Shown here one piece after another: positions 44,393 through 53,253 of a stretch of 64,000 bases of DNA. Positions within the stretch are counted from its first letter, which is position 1, and each line of letters begins with the position of its first letter. The notes beneath the pieces were generated by a model. The model had not been told where the DNA came from. It ran no database searches and saw only the letters and a list, made by a program, of their open reading frames with translations. Both the position numbers and the translations under genes were made by a program. Origin of the DNA: Pseudomonas sp. GV071 (lineage in GTDB: Bacteria; Pseudomonadota; Gammaproteobacteria; Pseudomonadales; Pseudomonadaceae); assembly GCF_003050835.1 (NCBI RefSeq), contig NZ_QAOJ01000008.1, positions 124,001-188,000 on the forward strand, in the 5' to 3' direction.

Positions 44393-44866
44393 TTACGCAG
44401 AAGCTGGCGGGTCGTACTCGTTAACGTAGCCCACCGTGGTCTGCATCCGGCTCAGCAGGTTCACCAGCGTATCGACCTCTGCGGGCGAGAAATCGCTAAG
44501 CAGGCGCCGCTCTCGTTCCAGCGCCACCTTGAGCACTCGGTCATGCAACGCCTTGCCCTCGGGCGTCAGGCTGACCGCGTAGCGGCGTCCATCTTTGCTG
44601 TCGACTTGACCTGAAATTCGACCTGCCGCTTCCAGCTGCTGAAGCGAGCGGCTGACCGCGCTTTTATCCAGGCCTATCACCTGGCAGATGCGATTGGCGG
44701 TGATGTTGTCTTCGACGGCAAGCAGGGCGATCAGCCGCCACTCCACCACACCAATGCCGAAATGCTTGCGGTAGCTGATCGAAGCGCCGGTGGCCAGTTT
44801 GTTGGCCAGGAAGGTCAGCATCGCTGGAACGTAGCGGTTCAGGTCGAGCTTTTCGGTATCCGACAT
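44393..44866 (-). CDS. MarR-family transcriptional regulator
   Basis: 157 residues. Winged helix about 40-115 (ITANRICQVIGLDKSAVSRSLQQLE, DSKDGRRYAVSLTPEG). Divergent from the oxidoreductase/oxygenase pair at 45150-47235 and preceded by a TAGTTG-N6-CAACTA palindrome, so it is probably their repressor, relieved by an aromatic ligand. Confidence 0.88.
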   Translation of the reverse strand: MSDTEKLDLNRYVPAMLTFLANKLATGASISYRKHFGIGVVEWRLIALLAVEDNITANRICQVIGLDKSAVSRSLQQLEAAGRISGQVDSKDGRRYAVSLTPEGKALHDRVLKVALERERRLLSDFSPAEVDTLVNLLSRMQTTVGYVNEYDPPASA

Positions 44867-44907
44867 AAAACGAGCCTTGAAAGTGAGATAAACGGCATAG
44901 GCAAACT

Positions 44908-44925
44908 AGTTGACACCGCAACTAA
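44908..44925. promoter_or_regulatory. Operator-like inverted repeat TAGTTG-N6-CAACTA
   Basis: Perfect 6-bp arms, 42 bp upstream of the MarR-family start and in the divergent gap. The spacing and sequence suit a MarR dimer. Confidence 0.6.
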
Positions 44926-45149
44926 ATGATTGGATTCTACTCCCAGCCGCGCAGTGCGTGGGCTGCTCGCATCATAGGCGACAGCCGCTCTTACAAAAAT
45001 AAATAACAGGTAGCTCCCATGAACCGTTTTGCCTTCACCTGTCGTTCGCGACGACTTCCAGCCGTTACCAGTCCTCCATAAAGCGAGCGCCCTAGCTCCG
45101 CTATTTCCTTTCGCTTTTTTGCAGCCACTTTGCTGTGGAGGGTCGTCTT

Positions 45150-46103
45150 ATGCTCCAGGTTTTAGTCAATCGCAAAGCGCACGTGGCCGACGGCATTTGC
45201 AGTTTCGAACTGCGTCTGGCCAACGGTGAGCTGCTGCCGGCCTTCACGGCGGGCGCCCACGTCGATGTGCATCTGCCATCGGGCGTGGTTCGCCAGTACT
45301 CGCTGTGCAATCCGCCGGAGGAGCGCCATCGCTATCTGATCGGCGTGCTCAAAGACCCGCTGTCTCGCGGCGGTTCCCAGGCCATGCACGAGCGAGTAGA
45401 GCAGGGCCAGGCGCTGCAGATCAGTGAGCCACGCAATCTGTTTCCGTTGGCAGCGCACGGTCAGCGGCACCTGCTGATCGCCGGTGGCATTGGCATCACG
45501 CCGATGCTGGCGATGGCCCATGAGCTTGAGAGACAGGGGGCCGACTTCGAGCTGCATTACTGCTTTCGCTCCCGCGACCGCGCAGCGTTTCTCGATTCAC
45601 TGGAAAACGCGAGCTTTGCCCCGCGGGTGACGTTGCACGATGACAGCAGCGCAGAGCCGTCGAAACTCGATGCCAGCGCCTTGCTGCAACGCCCTGAACC
45701 CGGTCGGCATATCTATGTGTGCGGCCCCGGCGGCTTTATGGACTACATCCTCACCACCGCCGCAGCGGCTGGCTGGCCAGAGGACCAAGTGCATAGAGAG
45801 TTCTTCGCTGCGGCGCCTATCGATCACGACGGGGACCAGGCCTTCGAAGTGGAGCTCGCCCGCTCAGGAAAGGTTTTCCAGATTCCCGCAGACCGCTCGG
45901 TGTTCGAAGTGCTGGATGACGCCGGTATCGAGATTGAAACCTCCTGCGAGCAGGGCATCTGTGGCTCCTGCATCACCCGCGTGCTGAGCGGCACGCCGGA
46001 TCACCGCGACCAGTTCATGACCGACTCCGAGCACGCCCGCAACGATCAATTCACTCCCTGTTGTTCACGCGCCAAGACCCCACGCCTGGTCCTTGACCTC
46101 TGA
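45150..46103 (+). CDS. Oxygenase reductase, phthalate-dioxygenase-reductase (VanB) type
   Basis: 317 residues in the order FMN/flavin domain, NAD domain, C-terminal plant-type [2Fe-2S]. Motifs: RQYSLCNPPE near 50, GGIGITPMLAMA near 113, and CEQGICGSC followed by a fourth Cys ~29 residues later. Passes electrons from NAD(P)H to the following Rieske oxygenase. Start is ATG 45150 with GGAGGG upstream; an in-frame GTG overlaps that SD and is unlikely. Confidence 0.9.
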   Translation: MLQVLVNRKAHVADGICSFELRLANGELLPAFTAGAHVDVHLPSGVVRQYSLCNPPEERHRYLIGVLKDPLSRGGSQAMHERVEQGQALQISEPRNLFPLAAHGQRHLLIAGGIGITPMLAMAHELERQGADFELHYCFRSRDRAAFLDSLENASFAPRVTLHDDSSAEPSKLDASALLQRPEPGRHIYVCGPGGFMDYILTTAAAAGWPEDQVHREFFAAAPIDHDGDQAFEVELARSGKVFQIPADRSVFEVLDDAGIEIETSCEQGICGSCITRVLSGTPDHRDQFMTDSEHARNDQFTPCCSRAKTPRLVLDL

Positions 46104-46155
46104 ACGTGCACCTCTGAATCAGCCCTGACCCCACTCGAATTTCGGGAGAACCAAC

Positions 46156-47235
46156 ATGACTGTCTCTGCCAGCGAATCCCTTGCTTACGAAGTCGCCGCA
46201 TCGGCGCCTGTGCCCAGCTTTCCGCTGAATCAGTGGTACGTCGCGGCGCTGAGTTGGCAACTCACTGACAAGCCCGTCGGCCGCACCTTGCTGAACAAAC
46301 CGGTGGTGCTGTTCCGCACCCCGGACGGCCAGGTTGCCGCCCTGGAAGACCGCTGCTGTCACCGCGCGCTGCCGCTTTCCAACGGCACCCTGGATGAGCG
46401 CGGCCTTCGTTGTGGTTACCACGGGCTGCTGTTCAACGGCGACGGCAAATGCATTGAAATTCCGGGGCAGGACAAAATCCCCAGCAAGGCCAAGGTGCCG
46501 GCGTATCACGTAAAAGAGCGCGACCAGATTGTGTGGATCTGGTTCGGCAGCAGCGAGCACCCCGAGCCGAACTGCGAGCCGCCGGCGTACGACGTGCACA
46601 GCAGCGGCAAGTACATTTTCGATGGCGATGTGTACCACTACGACGCGCCGTACCAGCTTATCCACGACAACCTGATGGACTTGAGCCATCTGGGCTATGT
46701 GCACCTGCGCACCATCGGCGGCAACGCCAGCATCCATATGAATGCCGAGATGAGGGTCGAGAGCGACGAGCGCACGGTGACCGTCACTCGCTATATGCCG
46801 GGCTCGGTTCCGCCACCCACCTATGTGGCCGCCTACCCGTTCAAAGACCGCGTCGATCGCTGGCAGGAAATCGAGTTTCACGTCAGCCATCTGCGTATCT
46901 GGACCGGCGCGGTAGACGCCAACACCGACTCGATGACCGACCCGGAGCGCGGTGGTTTCCATATGCGCGGCTTCCATGGCGTAACCCCAGAAACCGAAAC
47001 CACCAGCCATTACTTCTGGACCATCGCCACCAACCCGCAAAGCGATCATGAGGCGATCAAAGCCAAGGTCGTTGAGCAGACTGCGCTGACCTTCGAAGAA
47101 GACAAAGTGATCATCGAAGCCCAGTACCAAAACATGTGCCGCTTCGGCACGCCCCCAATGATCGATATCCATGTGGATGTCGGCGCCAACCGCGCGCGCA
47201 AGATCATTGAACAGCTTCGCCACGCGGCTCGTTGA
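46156..47235 (+). CDS. Rieske non-haem iron oxygenase, alpha subunit (VanA/O-demethylase-like)
   Basis: 359 residues. Rieske centre CCHRALPLS...CGYHG (residues about 72-93) and the mononuclear-iron segment DNLMDLSHLGYVH near 174-186. Size and layout fit VanA, phenoxybenzoate or dicamba O-demethylase-type enzymes, which hydroxylate a methyl or ether group. The substrate cannot be fixed from sequence. A broken formaldehyde-dehydrogenase start lies 70 bp behind it, which favours a reaction releasing formaldehyde. Confidence 0.9.
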   Translation: MTVSASESLAYEVAASAPVPSFPLNQWYVAALSWQLTDKPVGRTLLNKPVVLFRTPDGQVAALEDRCCHRALPLSNGTLDERGLRCGYHGLLFNGDGKCIEIPGQDKIPSKAKVPAYHVKERDQIVWIWFGSSEHPEPNCEPPAYDVHSSGKYIFDGDVYHYDAPYQLIHDNLMDLSHLGYVHLRTIGGNASIHMNAEMRVESDERTVTVTRYMPGSVPPPTYVAAYPFKDRVDRWQEIEFHVSHLRIWTGAVDANTDSMTDPERGGFHMRGFHGVTPETETTSHYFWTIATNPQSDHEAIKAKVVEQTALTFEEDKVIIEAQYQNMCRFGTPPMIDIHVDVGANRARKIIEQLRHAAR

Positions 47236-47305
47236 GTGCCCAGAAGCCGGGGGCGGGCTGCGTGCTTTACGCCTGGAAAGGTCGCTACCTCTGAGGAGAA
47301 TGTGT

Positions 47306-47365
47306 ATGTCTGGTAATCGTGGTGTGGTTTATCGCGGCGACTGGCAACGTCGAAGGCGACAATAA
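47306..47365 (+). pseudogene. N-terminal remnant of formaldehyde dehydrogenase (fdhA)
   Basis: A 19-codon frame begins MSGNRGVVY, the conserved start of glutathione-independent formaldehyde dehydrogenase of Pseudomonas, with its SD (GAGGAGA) intact. It then runs RGDWQRRRRQ and stops. Dropping one T after GGCGAC restores GNVEGDNK, close to the normal continuation (GKVEVQK). Downstream there is no further fdhA sequence. So this is the stub of a gene lost by deletion or insertion. Confidence 0.65.
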
Positions 47366-47695
47366 GCGTCGTATCAACTTCTTTGGCGAAGCGTCGATAA
47401 ATCCATCTATCCGTCAGCCAAATAAAAAATATAAAGCCTCCATCAGCATCAGTCTGGTTGGGGACTTTTTATGTCTTTAATTTGCACACTGCAAAGTGTG
47501 AGCGAGCAAGTTTTTTGTTGTCTGCTGGTTTTGAATCATTCGCTGTGGCGATACCTTGCAGAGTTAAAAACGATTGGTCCGTATCCCTTGTTTTTGTTCA
47601 ATTTCCTTATTCCAACGCCGTTCGCCTTGGCGAGGTTGGAATGTACCGCTGAAGGATATCCACCGAAAATAAATCTAATTAAATGGATGCGCACA
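47366..47695. other. AT-rich stretch upstream of beta-helix gene
   Basis: About 330 bp with clearly lower GC than the neighbours (AAATAAAAAATATAAAG near 47421-47437). It probably holds the promoter of the following gene. Open frames run through it but do not look coding. Confidence 0.5.
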
Positions 47696-49642
47696 ATGAA
47701 CACTCACTCAACCACCAAGGCCCTGGTCGGGATATGGGCGCTGGCAGCATTAGTTGCCAACCCGGCAATTGCCAACACGGCAGCGGAGAAGCAAAAAGAT
47801 CCGCTTCCCGACTTCGGCCCGAATGTCACTATTTTCAAGCCCAGCACGCCGCTGGCGCAGATAAACCAGACACTGCAGCGTTTTTCTGCGGAAACCGAAT
47901 TCAGCACCAACCGGCATGCGGTGTTCTTTATGCCGGGCACTTACGGCAGCGCTGCAGGCCAGGATGATCCGGCTACGGCGACCGGTATCGTCAACGCCGA
48001 GGTAGGTTATTACACCGCCATCTACGGCCTGGGCCGCTCGCCTGAAGACGTGCGCATCAATGGCGCACTGCATGTTGAGCCCGTGCAGTACAACCCGGCG
48101 GGGAACCCTCAGGACGATAACCTCGAGTCCAACTCGCTCACCCAGTTCTGGCGCTCGTTGAGCAACCTCACCATCAACCCCATCCAGCGTCCGGTGGGCA
48201 AAGACGCCGAGCGGCCCTACCCGGAAGGGATAGCTGCGCCCCATACCCTGCGTTGGGCGGTTTCCCAGGCTGCGCCACTGCGGAGGGTCAATGTGCTCGG
48301 TGATCTGCAACTGAGCGGCCAATATGGCGCCTATGCCTTTGGCACCTACATGGCCAATAGTCGGGTGCGAGGTTCGGTTATCAGCGGTGATGGCAAGGTG
48401 CAGAAAGCCCAAGCCCACTGGTATACCCGTAATAGCTCCATCGGTTACTGGGATGGGCGCGCGGTGAACTACATGTTTTCCGGCGTGGATGGTGCGCCGG
48501 TCACCGACTTTGACCCAGGCAGCATTACGAGCTTGCCGACTACACCGGCCTCCCGCGAAGCACCGTTTATCTATGTCGATAGTAAAAACAACTTCAACGT
48601 CTTTGTACCGCACGCTAAAACTCATACTTCAGGTTTTGATTGGTCGGCGTCATCCCGTGATGGTCGCCAGCTTCCGATCCAGACGTTTTATATCGCTAAA
48701 CCAAGCGATTCCGCCGTCACTATCAATCGTCAGCTGCGCGCCGGTAAAAACATCGTATTGACGCCCGGCATTTATATGCTCAGTGAGGCGCTGAAAGTCT
48801 CTCGGCCAGACACCGTTATATTGGGCTTGGGCTTTCCCTCATTGGTTGCCGCCAATGGCACTGCCGCGATTGAAGTGGCCAATATCACTGGCGTCATGCT
48901 TTCCGGCCTATTGATTGAGGCGGGGCCTATCAATTCGAACGTTCTGTTGAAAATAGGCGAGAAGGGCAGTTATGCGGGTGAGTCCCATGACCCCACCACC
49001 GTTAGTGATGTGTTTGTCCGCATCGGTGGCCCGTTGCTGGGTCAGGCTACAACCAGCATCGAGGTCAATAACAACAACGTGATTCTCGACCACACCTGGC
49101 TGTGGCGCGCGGACCATGGCACCGGTGCAGGTTGGGACTCGAACAAGGCCGATCATGGCTTGGTGGTAAACGGTGATGACGTCAATGCCCTGGGCTTGTT
49201 TGTCGAGCACTACCAGAAAAACCAGGTCATCTGGAACGGTGAGCGGGGCAGAACCCTGTTTTACCAGAGTGAAATGCCTTACGACCCACCCAGCCAGGCG
49301 GCCTGGAAAAATGGCGACAAAGACGGCTTTGCATCCTATGTAGTGGGCTCGGCTGTTAAGTCCCATGAAGCGGCGGGCTTGGCCATCTACTCGCTGTTCG
49401 TGATGGGGCAAAACGTGCATGCCTCCAGCGCCATTGAGGCACCTGCCACGCGCGGTATACGCCTTAAATCCATCAGCAGTTCGGTGATTGCCGGGGACGG
49501 CGGCATTTGGCATGTGGTCAATGACCAGGGCCCGGCTGCGTTAGCCAATCAGCCGAATTCAGAGGTGTATCGCATGACCTCGGTGATTCGGCTTCAGGAG
49601 TTTCCGATCGCCACGCCGCGCAAGCGAGATCGCCGCAATTAA
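47696..49642 (+). CDS. Secreted right-handed beta-helix protein (pectate-lyase-like fold; often called adenylyl cyclase or F5/8-type)
   Basis: 648 residues. Signal peptide of ordinary form ends near residue 26 (NPAIANTA). The mature protein begins FGPNVTIFKPS; it has repeating beta-helix segments such as TRNSSIGYWDG, DTVILGLGFPS, ADHGLVVNGDD and FYQSEMPYDPPSQAAW. The same family occurs in actinomycetes with F5/8 carbohydrate-binding domains, which points to a polysaccharide substrate. The names adenylyl cyclase and coagulation factor have no sequence basis here. Start could also be ATG 47687. It is isolated in an AT-rich setting. Confidence 0.75.
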   Translation: MNTHSTTKALVGIWALAALVANPAIANTAAEKQKDPLPDFGPNVTIFKPSTPLAQINQTLQRFSAETEFSTNRHAVFFMPGTYGSAAGQDDPATATGIVNAEVGYYTAIYGLGRSPEDVRINGALHVEPVQYNPAGNPQDDNLESNSLTQFWRSLSNLTINPIQRPVGKDAERPYPEGIAAPHTLRWAVSQAAPLRRVNVLGDLQLSGQYGAYAFGTYMANSRVRGSVISGDGKVQKAQAHWYTRNSSIGYWDGRAVNYMFSGVDGAPVTDFDPGSITSLPTTPASREAPFIYVDSKNNFNVFVPHAKTHTSGFDWSASSRDGRQLPIQTFYIAKPSDSAVTINRQLRAGKNIVLTPGIYMLSEALKVSRPDTVILGLGFPSLVAANGTAAIEVANITGVMLSGLLIEAGPINSNVLLKIGEKGSYAGESHDPTTVSDVFVRIGGPLLGQATTSIEVNNNNVILDHTWLWRADHGTGAGWDSNKADHGLVVNGDDVNALGLFVEHYQKNQVIWNGERGRTLFYQSEMPYDPPSQAAWKNGDKDGFASYVVGSAVKSHEAAGLAIYSLFVMGQNVHASSAIEAPATRGIRLKSISSSVIAGDGGIWHVVNDQGPAALANQPNSEVYRMTSVIRLQEFPIATPRKRDRRN

Positions 49643-49770
49643 CCGGTTTTAAAGCCGCAGTGGCCGCCAGTGGCCGTGGTGCAAAGGCGTGCGCTAACCA
49701 GAGAAGAGACGCCGCACTACTCCGCTATCGCGGTGGCTCCCTGTAGAGGGCCACCGCTTCTGTTCAGCCC

Positions 49771-49959
49771 TTAGGCCGCCGCTGGTTCATACGCACACAA
49801 ACCCTCAAAACCCGACCCCACCAGCGCGCGGGTGAGGTCGTTGAGGTACTGCAGGGGGCTGGTCTGACTATCCTCGCCACGCGGTTCGCGCCTCAGAATC
49901 AGTTGCTCCATACAGTCCAGCAGAGAGAGCGCCTGCTCCAGCGCCAACTCAACCGGCAC
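49771..49959 (-). pseudogene. DUF3077-like fragment
   Basis: 62 codons reading VPVELALEQALSLLDCMEQL and ending with an Ala tail. The pattern GVPxExALEQAxxLL is that of the small Pseudomonas DUF3077-type proteins. The expected 25-35 residues before it are missing: seven codons further up the frame there is a stop. Probably a 5'-truncated relic. Confidence 0.45.
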
Positions 49960-50380
49960 ACCCGAAGTGTCCCACCTAAAGCCGCTTTACCTGCAAACCT
50001 CGGTAATAAATCACACGATAATCGCGATGGGCGTGCTGATTCGGCAAAACGCGGTTTTCCCGGTCAACGCCAAAAAAAGTGCAGGGGGTTAGGTACAGCT
50101 GTCTGTAAAACTGGCCGCTCGGTTAAGTTTGCTGATTCACACCTGGCCTGATTCTCTAGGTCAGTAACTTCAAGGGGGAAGGTTATTTACAAGTTTGTGG
50201 TGAGAACCGACGGCTGAGAAAAACTGTACTGCTTATTGGAAAATGCTCCGATTAACTCGTCCGCTTATAGAAAAAAATGCCCCCGCTGCCACTTGTGATG
50301 CGTGCGACAGGAATGGAAGTTGTCGCCAATTAATTATTTTTCGCTACCTAAGTCGGTCTGCATACCTACGAGGTAAGTAC
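49960..50380. other. AT-rich gene-free stretch
   Basis: About 420 bp of low GC content and no convincing coding frame. It probably contains the promoter of the exported protein that starts at 50381. Confidence 0.5.
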
Positions 50381-50887
50381 ATGGATAAGCACTTGTTACC
50401 CGCCGCTTTGGCTGTTTTTTTTGTATTTTGTACGACCGCTGTTGTCGCCAGCACCGAGCTTTTAGAAGTACCGCCAGACCTCCTGGCCCATGGCCCCAAC
50501 GCTCAGCTACGCGCCAACGACAAAACTGGCAGCGGTTATACAAAAGCCGTGGGGGATTTTGATGGCGACGGCGAGGTTGACTACGCGACCCTGAAGCTGG
50601 AAACGGCTGGCGGCAGCCGCTTTCTGTTGGTAGTGGCCTTGAGTGGGGAGGGCGGCAAGGAGCGGGTGCTGAAAGCTGGAGAGAACATCCAGGCGATGGG
50701 CATCAACACGGTAAAACCCGGTAGTTACAAATCCGCTTGTAGCCAAGGGGCCGGCCCTGCGGCGAGCAACTGCACGTTGGCAGTCAATATGGCGAAAGAC
50801 GGGGTTTCGTTGTTTACGTTCGAATCGGCGGCCAATCTTTTTTATCTGGAAGACGGCAGCTTTAAAGAGATTTCACTCGCTGACTAA
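50381..50887 (+). CDS. Exported protein with DxDGDG calcium-binding-like loop
   Basis: 168 residues. Signal peptide (AALAVFFVFCTTAVVAS) then a small domain with GDFDGDGEVDYA near 62-73, the loop seen in FG-GAP, VCBS and dockerin-type calcium sites, followed by beta-strands (RFLLVVALSG). The family is not recognised; a periplasmic or surface role is likely. Start is ATG 50381 with CGAGGTAAG upstream. Confidence 0.7.
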   Translation: MDKHLLPAALAVFFVFCTTAVVASTELLEVPPDLLAHGPNAQLRANDKTGSGYTKAVGDFDGDGEVDYATLKLETAGGSRFLLVVALSGEGGKERVLKAGENIQAMGINTVKPGSYKSACSQGAGPAASNCTLAVNMAKDGVSLFTFESAANLFYLEDGSFKEISLAD

Positions 50888-50912
50888 TAAGGGCAATCAA
50901 GGAAGCAATCTA

Positions 50913-51137
50913 GTGGCAAAGCCCATCAATAACGCCAGTGTCAGTTTGTTCAGCCGCGTCCTGCCAGGCGCTTTTCTGGCGGCTGCATTGCAGGGCTGTG
51001 CTTACGAGCCTGTGTATGCCGAACGAGCGTTTACGGAGAGGGTGGGCAGTGCGTTTATAAAGCTTGTTGTTCCTACCAATGCGCGGCTTGAACGCATGGC
51101 TCGAAAGCAGGCCCTGCTGCTTGATAAGGGCTTTTGA
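50913..51137 (+). CDS. Small putative lipoprotein
   Basis: 74 residues. Hydrophobic segment near 14-28 ends in a lipobox-like LQGC. No family recognised. GTG start, AAGGAAG at 50899-50905. It follows the preceding gene by 25 bp and may be part of the same transcript. Confidence 0.6.
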   Translation: MAKPINNASVSLFSRVLPGAFLAAALQGCAYEPVYAERAFTERVGSAFIKLVVPTNARLERMARKQALLLDKGF

Positions 51138-51270
51138 GGGAAACCAACCGCTGTGTGCAAGTAGCGTAAGCTGTCGGTTTAGTCTGGTGAGCGCGTAGGA
51201 ATGTGGCGCGGAAGCTGCAATAAGCCGGCTATTCGCCGGTTTTCCGTCACCGGCTTGCGGAGACTTACTA

Positions 51271-51873
51271 ATGCGTAGCCTGATTGTGCTGCTGACTGTG
51301 CTGGCCCTGGGGGGCTGCATGAAGGTCAGCGATATGGCCGATGGCACTCTCTATCACCTGAGCGATGCCGGCCTGTTGGACCACAGCGACATTCGCCGCT
51401 CCAGCCCATGGCGCCTGCAAGCGGACTCGTTCATTTACATCGCCCAGGGCCATTTTGTGCCGCCCGGCGGTCATTACCCGCGGCCTAACGTGGTGGCGGA
51501 ACAGGCGTTCGATGGCTTTGTCGAATATTTCCCCATGGTCCGTCGCGCCAAAGCCCCGGCAGGGTTGGAGGAGTCGCTGAGCCAGGCGCGGGCGGCGGGG
51601 GCCAATTACTTGCTGTACGCGCGCTTCGCCGGCGCCGATGATCGCATCGGCACCGTGGAGGAGTGGGAAGATCAGGAAGCCCTGGACCGTTTGGGCATCG
51701 ACCACAGCGTGATCCAGGTGATGCTGATCGAAACCAACACCCGCTACCTGGTGGACACGGCAAGAATTCGTAGCCGTGGCGGTTTTCTGACGTTATATGA
51801 CACCAAGCCCGACGACTTGCTCGGGCCGCCCATGCAGGAATACGCAAGGCGCCTGCTGGGCCTGAATGAATAA
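51271..51873 (+). CDS. DUF4823 lipoprotein
   Basis: 200 residues, lipobox LGGC (Cys about 16). The body shows the DUF4823 pattern: FIYIAQGHFVPPGGHYPRP, then GANYLLYARFA and LIETNTRYLVDTA. Function unknown, common in Pseudomonas. The following DUF1285 gene starts 12 bp later; operon. Confidence 0.8.
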   Translation: MRSLIVLLTVLALGGCMKVSDMADGTLYHLSDAGLLDHSDIRRSSPWRLQADSFIYIAQGHFVPPGGHYPRPNVVAEQAFDGFVEYFPMVRRAKAPAGLEESLSQARAAGANYLLYARFAGADDRIGTVEEWEDQEALDRLGIDHSVIQVMLIETNTRYLVDTARIRSRGGFLTLYDTKPDDLLGPPMQEYARRLLGLNE

Positions 51874-51885
51874 AGAGGAGAGGGC

Positions 51886-52449
51886 ATGACTGATCCAGGC
51901 AAGGCGGGCGATCTGCTCGGGCAGATTCCGAAAAGCAAAGGTTTGCCGCCTGTGCATCTGTGGAACCCGGATTTCTGCGGCGATATCGATATGCGTATCG
52001 CCCGTGACGGCACCTGGTACTACCTGGGTACGCCGATTGGCCGCAAACCCATGGTGCGGCTGTTCTCCACCATCATTCGCCGCGACGGCGATGATTATTT
52101 TCTGATTACCCCGGTGGAGAAGGTCGGCATCACCGTCGACGATGCGCCCTTTGTGGCGGTCAGCGTTGAGGTTGAAGGGGAAGGCGAGGCTCAGCTGCTG
52201 CGGTTTACCACCAATGTTGAAGACGTTAGCGAGGCAGGGCCCGAACACCCGCTGCGCTTTGTCATCGACCCGCATACTCAGGAACCGTCACCCTACGTGC
52301 ACATCCGCAGCAACCTTGAGGCGTTGATTCACCGCAATGTGTTTTACCAACTGGTGGAATTGGCGGTGCCCCGTGAGATCGACGGGCAGAGTTGGTTGGG
52401 TTTGTGGAGTGGTGGCGAGTTTTACCCGATAGCGCCGCAACCGGACTGA
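51886..52449 (+). CDS. DUF1285 protein
   Basis: 187 residues, no signal peptide. Family marks PPVHLWNPDFCGDIDMRIARDG and FSTIIRRDGDDYFLITPVEK. A soluble protein of unknown function; often found beside DUF4823 lipoproteins in Pseudomonas, as here. Confidence 0.87.
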   Translation: MTDPGKAGDLLGQIPKSKGLPPVHLWNPDFCGDIDMRIARDGTWYYLGTPIGRKPMVRLFSTIIRRDGDDYFLITPVEKVGITVDDAPFVAVSVEVEGEGEAQLLRFTTNVEDVSEAGPEHPLRFVIDPHTQEPSPYVHIRSNLEALIHRNVFYQLVELAVPREIDGQSWLGLWSGGEFYPIAPQPD

Positions 52450-52468
52450 GCCAGCAGGGCCGTAAAAG

Positions 52469-52513
52469 CATGAGGCTGAAGTCGCTCCCAAGGGGGCGGC
52501 TTCAGCCTCAATG
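52469..52513. repeat. REP-like inverted pair after lpxH
   Basis: CATGAGGCTGAAGTCGCTCCC and GGCGGCTTCAGCCTCAATG, imperfect arms; it separates convergent DUF1285 and lpxH. Confidence 0.7.
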
Positions 52514-52516
52514 CGT

Positions 52517-53248
52517 TCAGGCCTGGATAAACTCGAACGCAGCCAGCTGAAAGCCCTGGTCATCCACCTGCAACGCCCAACCCTGTTTGTCCCAGTCGCC
52601 CAGCACGATGCGTCGGGCCGCTTCGCCGTTCACCTGCAAGCGGTGCACGGCAGGGCGGTGGGTGTGGCCGTGGATCAGGGTGCGCACGCCATAGTCCTGC
52701 ATCAGGCGCGGCACTTCTTCCGGGGTAACGTCGACGATATCGGCCGCCTTCATCCGCGTTTGCGCGCTGCTTTCCTTGCGCAGTTTGCGCGCCAGCTTCT
52801 CGCGGGTGCGACGGGGCAGGTTGCGCAAAATGAACAGGGTCAGCGGGTGGCGCAGGTAACGGCGCAGGCGCATATAGGCTTCATCGCGGGTGCACAGGCT
52901 GTCGCCATGCATCAGCAGCACCGGTTCGCCGCCCAGCTCGATCTTGGTCGGGTCTGCCAATAGCGTGCAGCCGGCCGTGCGGCAAAAGCCTTGGCCGAGC
53001 ATGAAGTCGCGGTTGCCGTGCATCAGGTAGATGGCAGTACCGCTGTCGCTCAGTTCTCGCAAGGCCTGGGCGATGGAGGCCTGGAACGGGCTCATGGCGT
53101 CGTCGCCGATCCACGCTTCGAAGAAGTCGCCGAGTATGTACAGGGCGCCAGCCGTGCGGGCACGGCCAGCGAGAAAATGCACAAACGCCCGGGTAATGTC
53201 CGGGCGTTGTTCTTCTAAGTGCAGATCCGAGATCAGAAGAGTGATCAA
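52517..53248 (-). CDS. lpxH: UDP-2,3-diacylglucosamine diphosphatase
   Basis: 243 residues. Lipid A synthesis: UDP-2,3-diacyl-GlcN to lipid X. Metallophosphoesterase motifs ISDLHL near 6, LGDFFEAWIGDD near 40-51, HGNRDFM near 80, MHGDSL near 113, and HGHTHRPA near 195. Start is a TTG giving the conserved MITLLISDLHLEE; no ATG fits. It follows ppiB by 5 bp in one operon. Confidence 0.95.
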   Translation of the reverse strand: MITLLISDLHLEEQRPDITRAFVHFLAGRARTAGALYILGDFFEAWIGDDAMSPFQASIAQALRELSDSGTAIYLMHGNRDFMLGQGFCRTAGCTLLADPTKIELGGEPVLLMHGDSLCTRDEAYMRLRRYLRHPLTLFILRNLPRRTREKLARKLRKESSAQTRMKAADIVDVTPEEVPRLMQDYGVRTLIHGHTHRPAVHRLQVNGEAARRIVLGDWDKQGWALQVDDQGFQLAAFEFIQA

Positions 53249-53253
53249 TCGGC

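Noticed and set aside
45019..45081. 20-codon ORF in the MarR-reductase gap
   Set aside because: Weak SD and no sign of conservation; could be a leader but cannot be supported.
47458..47652. 64-codon frame before the beta-helix gene
   Set aside because: AT-rich leader with no SD; residues show no domain or signal peptide.
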